64,000 nt of DNA from assembly GCF_027921445.1 (NCBI RefSeq), contig NZ_CP115667.1:1364001-1428000 (forward strand), read 5' to 3'. Below, one piece after another: positions 17,399-25,511 of the stretch. The number at the start of each line of letters is the position of its first letter. Position 1 is the first letter of the stretch. Made by a program: the position numbers and the translations under genes. The DNA comes from Peptoniphilus equinus. GTDB lineage: Bacteria; Bacillota; Clostridia; Tissierellales; Peptoniphilaceae. The notes below the pieces were generated by a model. It made no database searches and was not told the origin of the DNA. It saw only the letters and a list, made by a program, of their open reading frames with translations.

Positions 17399-17908
17399 TT
17401 AGGCGAGCGTGCAGATTAAAATCTTGCCCTGCCCTTCCACTTTCACGTGATCCCCAATAAAGGCGCTCATCCCTTCAAAGGCTTCGCCATTGACGGTAAA
17501 AGGCGTGTAGAAAAAGATCAGTGCCTTCTCTTCCACCATCAGTTCACCGTCCACATCTTTGGCAACCATCTCAAAAGGTTCACCGTCTTTAACGATGTAA
17601 TTGAAATCTCGAACTTGGGAATAGGACGTGACATCATCGGCGCCGCTAAATTTCAATACTTCAAACGGCTTCAGCTCCATAGCTTCGCCATTGACCAACA
17701 GTTTTAAGTTGCCGTCCAGGGGCGTGATAAAGCGAGTGAATCCGTCATAAGGGGTGAAGGTGGAGCTGTCCAGCTCGCACGTTGCAGAAGAAATCCGCCC
17801 CGTGAAATTTTTTTCACCGACCGTAGCGCCCCTTGGCGTAATGTAAAGTTCCGATGTGGTCCCTCCGGACCAATCCGTCGTTCTAAAGTCCTGTTGTGTG
17901 ATTTTCAT
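17399..17908 (-). CDS. HutD/Ves-family cupin protein
   Basis: A 169-residue protein of the HutD/Ves family, recognisable by the N-terminal TDWSGGTTSELYITP, the RISSATCE stretch and the FTPYDGFTRFITPLDGNL segment typical of the fold. The family is a double-stranded beta-helix of uncertain function, associated with histidine utilisation in proteobacteria; no hut genes are near here. It is divergent from mntP across 73 bp and ends at its own terminator. Family call is fairly secure, role unknown. Confidence 0.75.
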   Translation of the reverse strand: MKITQQDFRTTDWSGGTTSELYITPRGATVGEKNFTGRISSATCELDSSTFTPYDGFTRFITPLDGNLKLLVNGEAMELKPFEVLKFSGADDVTSYSQVRDFNYIVKDGEPFEMVAKDVDGELMVEEKALIFFYTPFTVNGEAFEGMSAFIGDHVKVEGQGKILICTLA

Positions 17909-17955
17909 AGTTAACCTTCTTTCTTAGTCTGCTTTTACCATTTTACCCCGAGGTA

Positions 17956-17964
17956 TGCTAAAAT
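17956..17964 (+). promoter_or_regulatory. Extended -10 of mntP
   Basis: TG-C-TAAAAT lies 17 bp before the start codon. No yybP-ykoY-type leader fits in this short gap. Confidence 0.45.
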
Positions 17965-17981
17965 ATTTAGCGAGGTGTTTT

Positions 17982-18539
17982 ATGGAGTTACTTAGTATTT
18001 TCGCCATAGCAGTCGGACTTGCTATGGACGCTTTTGCCGCCGCCATCTGCAAGGGGCTGCAGCTTCGAGAGCCGGAGTTTTCAAAAACGTTCAGTGTGGG
18101 GTTGTGCTTCGGCCTGTTTCAAGGTTTGATGCCGGTGTTTGGCTATCTTCTCGCCAGCGCCTTCGCCGAGGACATTCGTGCCATTGACCATTGGGTAGCC
18201 TTTTTTCTTCTGGGGATCATCGGTGCGCATATGATTCGCGAGTCGTTTGACAAAACCTGTGACTTTACCACCGGTTTTGATATCAAGAGTCTGCTTCTCA
18301 TCGGTTTGGCCACATCCATCGACGCGATGGCCATCGGCATCAGCTTCGCCTTTCTCAAGGTGAATATAGTGTCCTCCTCGATCATCATCGGACTCACCAC
18401 ATTTGTCATCGCCATGATCGGCATGAGCATCGGCAACATCTTCGGCATCAAGTATAAGAGCGCTGCAGAACGTGTCGGCGGTCTCATCTTGATTGCCATG
18501 GGCATTAAAATTTTATTAGAGCACACTCTGTTTGCCTAG
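17982..18539 (+). CDS. mntP: MntP-family manganese efflux pump
   Basis: A membrane protein of 185 residues with six hydrophobic segments in two repeated halves. The family's acidic motifs are visible in TM1 (LAMDAFAAAICKG) and TM4 (TSIDAMAIGISFAF). MntP exports excess Mn(II). An in-frame upstream ATG at 17955 exists, but the ATG at 17982 has a GAGGTG site and gives the conserved N-terminus. Expression signals are an extended -10 and a downstream terminator, so it is monocistronic. Confidence 0.88.
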   Translation: MELLSIFAIAVGLAMDAFAAAICKGLQLREPEFSKTFSVGLCFGLFQGLMPVFGYLLASAFAEDIRAIDHWVAFFLLGIIGAHMIRESFDKTCDFTTGFDIKSLLLIGLATSIDAMAIGISFAFLKVNIVSSSIIIGLTTFVIAMIGMSIGNIFGIKYKSAAERVGGLILIAMGIKILLEHTLFA

Positions 18540-18540
18540 T

Positions 18541-18562
18541 CCCGTCCTTGCGGCGGGTTCTT
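18541..18562 (+). terminator. Terminator after mntP
   Basis: CCCG-TCCTTGCGG-CGGG followed by TTCTTTT, two bases after the mntP stop. Confidence 0.65.
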
Positions 18563-18571
18563 TTATGCTCA

Positions 18572-18600
18572 GAAAAAAACGCCGTGACCTCACGGCGTGA
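18572..18600 (-). terminator. Terminator after the lipoprotein gene
   Basis: On the minus strand CACGCCGTGAGGTCACGGCG followed by TTTTTTT, immediately after the lipoprotein stop at 18604. Confidence 0.85.
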
Positions 18601-18603
18601 TCC

Positions 18604-19158
18604 TTATTGACCCAAATAGGCATCCAAACTTGCTTCACTCTCACCAACATCTTCAAAAGACGTACCCGCTGCGGCAAGGAGTGCGTCAGCGCTCTTTCTG
18701 TCCACATTGGCCACTTCATTGCCGTCGCTTTCTACAAATCGGAGAACTTGGGCATTCTCTACCAAGGCAAAGATCACGACACTGTTTTTGAAAAAGTCCA
18801 CAGCAGAAGTGTTCTCACTCGGCACAACATGGATGGTGATGATCCCCGTGTCTCCGTCTAACATAAAACCGTTCACAGCGTATCCCGGAAGTTTCAGTGC
18901 ATTTAAAATCGCTCCCACTTTGGAATTATCGCCCATGTACGACGTTTTATTGGCAATGAGCACCGCCGTGTCCACAGGTTTACGCTGAGCTTCGTCACGC
19001 TCAGACGCCTCAGGTTGTTGCGTGGCTACTGTCGTCTCAGCGGTGTTGTTTGTCCCGGACGGATCGCTTTGCCCTGCGGCGTTATTCGCCTCGTTACCTT
19101 GCCCGCAGCCGCTTAACAACAAGAGGCCCGCACAGAGAAGGATAGGTTGTAACTTCAT
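18604..19158 (-). CDS. Lipoprotein with DUF4825-like domain
   Basis: A 184-residue predicted lipoprotein. The signal peptide ends in LLLLSGC (Cys18), followed by a Ser/Thr/Glu-rich linker to about residue 60. The remaining part (VLIANKTSYMGDNSKVGAIL, then GYAVNGFMLDGDTG) resembles the DUF4825 domain found in small Firmicute lipoproteins and anti-sigma-like proteins; this match is from memory and tentative. Function unknown. It is downstream of phaC in the same direction but a terminator intervenes. Confidence 0.65.
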   Translation of the reverse strand: MKLQPILLCAGLLLLSGCGQGNEANNAAGQSDPSGTNNTAETTVATQQPEASERDEAQRKPVDTAVLIANKTSYMGDNSKVGAILNALKLPGYAVNGFMLDGDTGIITIHVVPSENTSAVDFFKNSVVIFALVENAQVLRFVESDGNEVANVDRKSADALLAAAGTSFEDVGESEASLDAYLGQ

Positions 19159-19185
19159 AACTACTCCTTTAGTTGAATCATACCT

Positions 19186-19211
19186 ATAAAAAGGCGTCCG
19201 AAGACGCCTTG
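19186..19211 (-). terminator. Terminator after phaC
   Basis: On the minus strand AAGGCGTC-TTCG-GACGCCTT followed by TTTATAG, directly after the phaC stop at 19213. Confidence 0.85.
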
Positions 19212-19212
19212 T

Positions 19213-20280
19213 TCAGTTATCTCTTGCATCTAAGAATTCATTAATCTTCGGTCCCACTTCCCGCTGACTGCGGCCGCTGACAAAGATTCCGATGTGACCG
19301 GTCTCAACACGCAGGACTTCCACATCGGTGGATCCGATAACTTGTGGAATCGGTTCTGTCGCAGAGTTTGGCACCTGGTTGTCCTTTGTGCCCATAATGA
19401 CCAAGACCGGACAGGTGACGGCTTTCAAATCCACTTTTTCGCCGTCCAGCTCGAACTCACCCTTAATCAGTTCATTGTTATGGTACATATGCTCTTGGAA
19501 TTCCATATAGGCTCGGCCGACTTGATCCGGTGAATCGAAGATCCACTGTTCCATGCGGAGAAATCCCGCCATTTTTTCCGGGTCATCCATGAGATCCACC
19601 ACACCTACATATTTATCAATGGCGAGATCATAAGGCTTTAACATGAGAAATCCGGCGTTCATAAATTCTCCGGGGACGTTGCCGAAAGCTTCCACCATCA
19701 GTTTCGGTTGAAGATACGGTCCCCATTTGAAAAGCAGGCCGTCATCCACATCAAAGTCAATTGGCGTCACAAGGCTCACAATATTTTTGACTTTGTCAGG
19801 ATTCAGCGCCGTATAGATAAAGGTGAACGTCCCACCTTGGCAAATGCCCATCATATTAATTTTATCGATGCCGTGACGCTCGCGAATCGTGTCCACACAG
19901 CTGTCAATATATTCGTTAATGTAATCGTCCAGACCGATATAGCGATCCTCCGCTGTCGGATAACCCCAGTCGATGATGTAGACGTCCTGTCCGCCTTGAA
20001 GCATTTTTCGAATCAACGACTTGTCCGGATCCAAATCCATCATGTATTGGCGGTTGACCAGTGCATAGACGATGAGCACCGGCGTCGTATTCACCTGTTC
20101 TGTGAGCGCATGGTAATGATAGAGTTTCATCTTGTCCATTTCAAAGATGAGATCTTTCGGCGTGGCATCGGCCCCTTCCACTTTCATGTCCATCATCGTT
20201 TTCAGACCTTTGCCCATTTTTGCGCCGCCGTCTAAAAAGTCTCGCAACGACTCGATATCGAATGTAAAGTTATTTGTCAT
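19213..20280 (-). CDS. phaC: Class III polyhydroxyalkanoate synthase, catalytic subunit PhaC
   Basis: Alpha/beta-hydrolase polymerase of 355 residues that joins 3-hydroxyacyl-CoA units into storage polyester on granules. The lipase-like box GICQGG carries the catalytic Cys147; the partner Asp is in MGTKDNQVPNS and the His in VETGHIGIFVSG. Length near 355 residues and the need for PhaE mark class III. It overlaps phaE by 11 bp, as in other phaE-phaC pairs. No phaA, phaB or phasin gene lies in the window, so monomer supply must come from elsewhere (for example a butyrate-type pathway). Confidence 0.93.
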   Translation of the reverse strand: MTNNFTFDIESLRDFLDGGAKMGKGLKTMMDMKVEGADATPKDLIFEMDKMKLYHYHALTEQVNTTPVLIVYALVNRQYMMDLDPDKSLIRKMLQGGQDVYIIDWGYPTAEDRYIGLDDYINEYIDSCVDTIRERHGIDKINMMGICQGGTFTFIYTALNPDKVKNIVSLVTPIDFDVDDGLLFKWGPYLQPKLMVEAFGNVPGEFMNAGFLMLKPYDLAIDKYVGVVDLMDDPEKMAGFLRMEQWIFDSPDQVGRAYMEFQEHMYHNNELIKGEFELDGEKVDLKAVTCPVLVIMGTKDNQVPNSATEPIPQVIGSTDVEVLRVETGHIGIFVSGRSQREVGPKINEFLDARDN

Positions 20281-21445
20281 CGCCTCTTACCTCCTTTCCC
20301 GTGGTCTTCGGTGCAGTCTTGCGGGGCTTAGCTCCACCACGCTTAGCTTCGGACTTTTCCTCGATAGGAGTCTGCGTTTGCGCTTCGGCTTCTTGGACGT
20401 CCGTCGTCTTTTGCCCGGTTTGAAGCACCTTCATCTCGCGACGAAGTCTGCGGACTTCCTTTTTCAGGTCGTAAACCGTCTTGTAGAGAGAATCCATGTC
20501 GGTTTTCGTTGCCACCGGCCAATTTTTTAAGAATTCTTCAGAGACTTTATCCACCGCAATCTTCAGTGAGAGCACAGATTCCACATAGTTGCCCAGGAAC
20601 TTGGTGAATTCATCGGTGTAGAAAAAGCGCTCGAAGTCATCGGAAAGGGTGCGCTTCCAGAAATTATAGAAAGCATTGAAGTCTTCCGGCTGATTACCGT
20701 TTTGATACATAGCTATCACTTCATTGACCACGTTGCGAGTGGATTCCTGAATGATAGCGGACAGCTTGATGTTCATTTCTGCCGAATAGACGCAGAATCG
20801 AATGAACCGGTCGAAGGTTTGAAGACGATCCTGCTGGGAGATACGATCAATTCCCATAGTCGGCATATTGAATAGTTTGCCGAACGTCTTAGCATAGTTG
20901 TCTTTCCATGTATTAAAGAAAGCGACGAAACCTTCCGGATCTTCATACATCCCCGTTAAGTATGCGTCGGTCAAATCTTTTTGCGCATCCGCCCACGGTC
21001 CATAGAGTGCCTCTAAAGAGCCGGTGTAATTTTTCAGCACATCTGCGGACTTCTCAGCAAGCTCTCGAAACTCTGCCGGCAGATATGGTCCGATATACTG
21101 CGTATAATAGTGATCCTGCTGCGTCTTAAACCACTCGACGTAGCGTTTCGCCCTGTCATAGTCCGGCTCACCTTGTTCAAAGACCTCTTGCCAAAGTTTG
21201 TAGAGCTGTCCCACCACGCCCTTGGCTTTTTCCATATTCTCATACACATCCAAAGGTGTACCTGTGTAGCCTGAGGTCATCGCGCCGAAGAATTTGTCGG
21301 TGATCTCTTTATAATCCGGCGTGGTAAAACTTTTCGCGAATTTAGTTGCCGATTCGACATAGGCGTCAGATTGCTGTTTGATAAAATTCATATAGTTTTG
21401 CTGCTGATTCATCATGGCATCAAAAAAATTGTAATCTTTTTCCAT
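20270..21445 (-). CDS. phaE: PHA synthase subunit PhaE
   Basis: A 391-residue helical partner of class III PhaC. It is rich in aromatic and charged residues, with a coiled coil at about 315-350 (DSLYKTVYDLKKEVRRLRRE) and a disordered Lys/Thr/Pro-rich tail (about 355-391). PhaE subunits are required for activity and stability of class III synthases. AAGGAGG precedes the ATG. The tail is longer and more basic than in many PhaE proteins and resembles phasin-type PHA-granule tails, which might bind nucleic acid or the granule; that is inference. Confidence 0.88.
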   Translation of the reverse strand: MEKDYNFFDAMMNQQQNYMNFIKQQSDAYVESATKFAKSFTTPDYKEITDKFFGAMTSGYTGTPLDVYENMEKAKGVVGQLYKLWQEVFEQGEPDYDRAKRYVEWFKTQQDHYYTQYIGPYLPAEFRELAEKSADVLKNYTGSLEALYGPWADAQKDLTDAYLTGMYEDPEGFVAFFNTWKDNYAKTFGKLFNMPTMGIDRISQQDRLQTFDRFIRFCVYSAEMNIKLSAIIQESTRNVVNEVIAMYQNGNQPEDFNAFYNFWKRTLSDDFERFFYTDEFTKFLGNYVESVLSLKIAVDKVSEEFLKNWPVATKTDMDSLYKTVYDLKKEVRRLRREMKVLQTGQKTTDVQEAEAQTQTPIEEKSEAKRGGAKPRKTAPKTTGKEVRGDDK

Positions 21446-21577
21446 TGATATCCTCCTTTGTCCTGCCTCTTCTATTGAACCATATACCCTATTTTAAAGG
21501 TTACACGCTACCCAGCTAAAAAAATGTCAGACCGCTTGGTCACATGGGTATATATTATAGTGTTTAAGGAGGTATCT

Positions 21578-22891
21578 ATGGATTACAATAAACAACTTGA
21601 CCGCGTTATTCAGTATTTTAAAAGTGGCGAAGTGCCGGAATCGGACTATGCTATCGGATGTGAATTCGAGCACTTCGTTCTAGATAAAGACACATTGGAA
21701 CACATTACTTACTACGGTGACAGCGAGGGCAAGCATACGATTGAACAGACGCTTCATGAGATTGCCGAGCTCTTCGATGCCGTGCCTTACGAAAACAACG
21801 GCAAAATTCTCGGCTGTGATACCGATGAATTCTCCGTTTCCTTAGAACCGGGCAGCCAGTTTGAAATCAGCATTACAGCCGGCAAGTCCCTGGAGCAGAT
21901 GAGTGAGGCCTATCGGCGAATTTTGGGCGCCATCTTACCTATCTTTGAGAAGCACAACCAAATCCTGGTGCCTCTCGGTTACAATCCCGTCGCGTCCATT
22001 GACGATATCAAACTCATTCCGAAAATCCGCTATGACCACATGTTCAACCATTTCCACTCCCTCGGCGGCGACGATACCATGGGGTGGAATATGATGAAAG
22101 GTACGGCATCGGTTCAGGCCACGATTGACTACTGCGATGAAGAGGATTTTAAATCCAAATACTTCCTCGGCAGTGCCATTGCACCTATCCTCTATGCCGC
22201 CTTCGACAACGCCTACATCTTTGAAAAGGCACCGTATGAAGACTATAACATTCGCCAAACCGTGTGGGAAAAAACCGATACATCGCGCTCCGGACTTCTG
22301 CCTCTCGCCTTTGATGACCTCAGCTATAAGTCCTATGCCGAATTTATTTTAAACACCACACCGATTTTTGAAGACGTAGACGGCGAGATTCGCTCTGTGG
22401 ATAAAAAGCCGTTCAAAGAGCTGTTCGATCCTGACAAAGACGGCGACGACGCCATCTTCCATGCCATCTCCATTGTGTTCCCGGATCTGCGTCTAAAAAC
22501 GTATCTGGAGTTTCGCATGATGGACGGCGTGAACTATCCTCTGAACTTTGCCGCCCTGGCTCTCGTTAAAGGCCTGTTCTATTCCAAAGACAACTTAAAA
22601 GCCCTCCACGCTATCTATGACGGCACGACCTACGCCGATGTCATGAAGGCCAAAGACGAGGCTGCCCACCGCGGCTTGCAAGGTGTCTATAACGGCCTTT
22701 CGCTTCAAGAACACCTGAAAAAACTCTATGACTTGGCACACGACGCCCTCGGTGACGAAGCGCACTTCCTCGAGCCGCTCCAAAACATTATTGAAAGCGG
22801 CAACTCACCAAAGGACGTCTTTAAAGCAATCTATGAAGCACAGGGCTTACGCGCTGCCATTGATTACAACCGGGTGGATCGCAATGTTTAA
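21578..22891 (+). CDS. Glutamate-cysteine ligase-like enzyme (GCS2 family)
   Basis: A cytoplasmic ligase of 437 residues related to GCS2 (plant GSH1/EgtA-type) enzymes that join glutamate to an amine through a gamma-glutamyl phosphate. Seen motifs are GCEFEHFVLD (about 26-35), the glutamate-site stretch SLEPGSQFEIS (about 88-98), MKGTASVQATID (about 180) and YLEFRMMDGVNYP (about 310). The frame extends upstream to 21524, but ATG at 21578 has AAGGAGG at ideal distance. The next gene overlaps by 8 bp and is an ATP-grasp ligase, so a two-step gamma-glutamyl peptide pathway is likely. Cysteine as acceptor is assumed from the family, not shown. Confidence 0.85.
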   Translation: MDYNKQLDRVIQYFKSGEVPESDYAIGCEFEHFVLDKDTLEHITYYGDSEGKHTIEQTLHEIAELFDAVPYENNGKILGCDTDEFSVSLEPGSQFEISITAGKSLEQMSEAYRRILGAILPIFEKHNQILVPLGYNPVASIDDIKLIPKIRYDHMFNHFHSLGGDDTMGWNMMKGTASVQATIDYCDEEDFKSKYFLGSAIAPILYAAFDNAYIFEKAPYEDYNIRQTVWEKTDTSRSGLLPLAFDDLSYKSYAEFILNTTPIFEDVDGEIRSVDKKPFKELFDPDKDGDDAIFHAISIVFPDLRLKTYLEFRMMDGVNYPLNFAALALVKGLFYSKDNLKALHAIYDGTTYADVMKAKDEAAHRGLQGVYNGLSLQEHLKKLYDLAHDALGDEAHFLEPLQNIIESGNSPKDVFKAIYEAQGLRAAIDYNRVDRNV

Positions 22892-24203
22892 TAAGCACTA
22901 CGCGACAGAGTATATCGAACTGATCCGTCGTGACCCGAAGCTGTACTACGACGACTATCTCAAACTCAAAGACGACGTGGCCCACTCCAACGCCATCTAT
23001 AAAGATAAACCCGTACCCGTCACCTATCAGGGTCTCTTCTACGATGCGGCAGACCGTAAGGCGCTGGATGATATCTCAAAACGACTGATGGATCTCACTA
23101 AAAAAGTGGTGAATGCTTACTTGGAGGACAGCGAGTACCGCAAGCTTTTCGGTTTCAGTCCCCAGCTCGAAGCGCTCATTCTCCACGACCCGGGTTACGA
23201 CATTGACGTCCCCATGGCACGCTACGACATCTTTTATAACGGCGGTGAAAACTATAAGTTTATCGAATTCAACACCGACGGCTCCAGCGCCATGAATAAG
23301 GACAACACCGTAGGTGACCTGCTCCTGGAAACCAAAGGTATGAAGGCTTTCGGCGAGCGCTACACGTTGGAGAATGTGGATCTTTTCACGCCGTGGATTC
23401 AAGCCTCCACCTCCATCTATGAGTCCCGCTATCACAGAAAACCGAACATCGCCATTGTAGACTTTCTCGACATCGGCGCCACCTACGAGTTTAAAAAATT
23501 CAAATGGCTCTTTGAAGCGGCGGGCTACACCTGTGACATCTTCGATATCAGAGATCTCACCTATAAAGACGGCAAACTGATGGGCGGCGATTACGTCATC
23601 GACATGGTCTATCGTCGTGTCGTCACCGCGGAATATATGAAAGTCTACGACACCCTCGCCGACTTCACTCAAGCTTACCTGGACAACGCCTTTATGATGA
23701 TCGGCTCGTTCCGCTCACAAATCATGCACACCAAGCTGATCTTTCACATTCTCCACCATCCAATGACCATGGCACTGCTGAGCGACGAGGAACAACACTT
23801 TGTCAAAGCTCACATCCCGTTCACCGACCATCTCAACGAGGCCACATTAGGCAACGTGCTCGAAGACAAGGATCGGTGGATTATCAAACCCATCGACGAC
23901 TACGCGGGCCACGGTGTCTATGCCGGTAAAAGCTTCACCCAAAAGGAATGGGAAGACTTGGTGCGGGATGCAGCGACACGTCCGTCCATCTATCAAGAGT
24001 ATTATGCCATGGATCCCCTTCCCTTCGTCGAATTTAACGATGACGGCGAGCTTGAAGTCCACGGTTTTAGCGCCGTCATGGGACTCTTTATCTACAACGG
24101 CACCTTCATTGCACCTTACACCCGAATCGGCTATGATGCCACAGTGGGCGGTGCCGATAAACACTATGTCGCGCCGAATATTCTCATTCAGCCGAAAGCT
24201 TAA
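22884..24203 (+). CDS. ATP-grasp ligase, glutathionylspermidine-synthase-like
   Basis: A 439-residue ligase with the ATP-grasp layout seen in glutathionylspermidine synthase-type proteins. A pre-ATP-grasp region ends in RYDIFYNGG and YKFIEFNTDGSSAMNKDN (about 110-140), where the EFN motif parallels the family's EYNAD. An ATP-binding lysine lies in RWIIKPIDDYAGHGVY (about 330), and metal-binding residues occur near VEFNDDGELEVHG. The start ATG at 22884 overlaps the preceding gene's stop, with GGGTGGAT as ribosome site; a longer frame to 22728 is shadow. Context implies it adds a second group to a gamma-glutamyl intermediate. It is not a GshB-type glutathione synthetase by eye. The product is unknown. 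Confidence 0.75.
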   Translation: MFNKHYATEYIELIRRDPKLYYDDYLKLKDDVAHSNAIYKDKPVPVTYQGLFYDAADRKALDDISKRLMDLTKKVVNAYLEDSEYRKLFGFSPQLEALILHDPGYDIDVPMARYDIFYNGGENYKFIEFNTDGSSAMNKDNTVGDLLLETKGMKAFGERYTLENVDLFTPWIQASTSIYESRYHRKPNIAIVDFLDIGATYEFKKFKWLFEAAGYTCDIFDIRDLTYKDGKLMGGDYVIDMVYRRVVTAEYMKVYDTLADFTQAYLDNAFMMIGSFRSQIMHTKLIFHILHHPMTMALLSDEEQHFVKAHIPFTDHLNEATLGNVLEDKDRWIIKPIDDYAGHGVYAGKSFTQKEWEDLVRDAATRPSIYQEYYAMDPLPFVEFNDDGELEVHGFSAVMGLFIYNGTFIAPYTRIGYDATVGGADKHYVAPNILIQPKA

Positions 24204-24276
24204 TGCTCACCGTACATCTCTTGACATGGTCCACTGTCGCAAAATCCATTCGGATGTATCGAACCCATTAAAATAT

Positions 24277-24317
24277 GAAAGCCTGCTCGCGGTCACTTTC
24301 CCGAAGCAGGCTTTCTT
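24277..24317 (+). terminator. Terminator after the ligase pair
   Basis: GAAAGCCTGCTTCGG-type stem: GAAAGCCTGCTCG pairs with GAAGCAGGCTTTC, followed by TTTAT, 70 bp after the ATP-grasp stop. Confidence 0.8.
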
Positions 24318-24412
24318 TATACGGATTTCTCTTAAGACACATGCACACACTGGCTCTCTTCCTCATAACTCCAAAAGGATTGTCACTGCCGACAGTGCAT
24401 CGACGACTTAAT

Positions 24413-24441
24413 TTTACACCGTTCAGGCTTTATGCTATGCT
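24413..24441 (+). promoter_or_regulatory. Promoter of the COG2426 gene
   Basis: TTTACA and TATGCT with a 17-bp spacer, 15 bp before the ATG at 24457. Confidence 0.6.
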
Positions 24442-24456
24442 AAGGACGGTGAAACT

Positions 24457-24933
24457 ATGGAACTCATCCAACAATTTATTACAGAACACGTAGGCCATGA
24501 GGTAGCCGTGATGCTGCTGTCCATGCTGCCTTTTATTGAAGTACGAGGCGCTATCCCCGTGGGAGTCGCCTTCGGTATGCCTACCATGGAAGCCGCTGCC
24601 CTCTCCTACTTCGGCTCTTTGGTGCCCATGCCTTTTCTAATCAAACTGATTCGACCCGTCTTTGATCTGCTTCGACACCGACCTCTGACTCAGACTCTCG
24701 TGGCAAAAACGGAACGCAAATCAAAACGAGATTGGGATAAAATTAAAAAGTATGAGCGCTTAGCTCTTTTTGTCTTTACCGCACTGCCGATTCCCGGCAC
24801 CGGCGTGTACGGCGCAAGCCTTGTGGCTGCGCTGATGAACCTGCGCCTTATCCAAGCCATACCGACTATCGCCTTGGGTAACCTCATTGCGACCTTGCTC
24901 ATCTCCGGCATCAGCCACGTCATCTTCGTGTGA
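24457..24933 (+). CDS. COG2426-family small membrane protein (putative multidrug export)
   Basis: A 158-residue membrane protein with about four hydrophobic segments. The motifs PFIEVRGAIPVGVAFG (about 25-40) and ALPIPGTGVYGASLVA (about 108-123) are characteristic of COG2426, often annotated as small multidrug export protein but without firm functional proof. A basic cytoplasmic loop (KTERKSKRDWDKIKKYE) separates two pairs of helices. It has its own promoter and stands alone. Confidence 0.8.
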   Translation: MELIQQFITEHVGHEVAVMLLSMLPFIEVRGAIPVGVAFGMPTMEAAALSYFGSLVPMPFLIKLIRPVFDLLRHRPLTQTLVAKTERKSKRDWDKIKKYERLALFVFTALPIPGTGVYGASLVAALMNLRLIQAIPTIALGNLIATLLISGISHVIFV

Positions 24934-25311
24934 TAACCTCCTGCCGATCTGCTCTGTCCTCGCATCTTAGTCGATAATAACGACAGCGAACAGTCCCGAC
25001 AACGCCTCACATCTACTATAGACCTCACGTCTTATGCCTCGATGGACGGACTCACCTCCACTGTTTACGCCGCGTATACCACGGATCTGTCCGTGATCCA
25101 CCTAACTCTTTGCCAACCCCCTTGAAGCGACAAAATGCGACATCGACGTCGTCCATCAGGGAAGCCACCCATAGCATTGTTTTGTGAGCTGATGACAGTG
25201 TGACGCTTTAAACAGTCTCTCTCATGTCTTCACAACCAATCTATACCACCAGACTGCGAGGACCTGACCCCGAAGCTGCCACTCTCACCCCCCAATCCCT
25301 TTAGCACCATC
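24934..25311. other. Gene-free pyrimidine-rich stretch after the COG2426 gene
   Basis: About 380 bases without a usable ORF precede the first rightward terminator. A hairpin CACGGAT-CTG-TCCGTG lies near 25080-25096. It may be a long 3' untranslated region or an unrecognised small RNA; nothing in it matched a known element. Confidence 0.3.
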
Positions 25312-25336
25312 CGCCTCTTCTTGAGAGGCTTTTTTA
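25312..25336 (+). terminator. Rightward terminator
   Basis: GCCTCTTCTTGAGAGGC followed by TTTTTTATT, about 380 bp downstream of the COG2426 stop. Confidence 0.8.
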
Positions 25337-25471
25337 TTGCAGCTTCAGCCAAAGGCTAGCCCCCTTACAACCGGTAGCGACGTCTGTACCCCATCATTGT
25401 CTCTTTCCTCGGTCCAACTGCCCTCATCTATCTAAGACAAGGAACCCTTAGACATGCTGCGCCGTTAAAAC

Positions 25472-25498
25472 AAAAAAGAGAGACCGAAGTCTCTCTTA
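25472..25498 (-). terminator. Terminator after the surface protein gene
   Basis: On the minus strand AGAGAGACTTCGGTCTCTCT followed by TTTTTTG, 13 bp after the surface protein stop. Confidence 0.85.
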
Positions 25499-25511
25499 AG
25501 TTCAGAACTTG

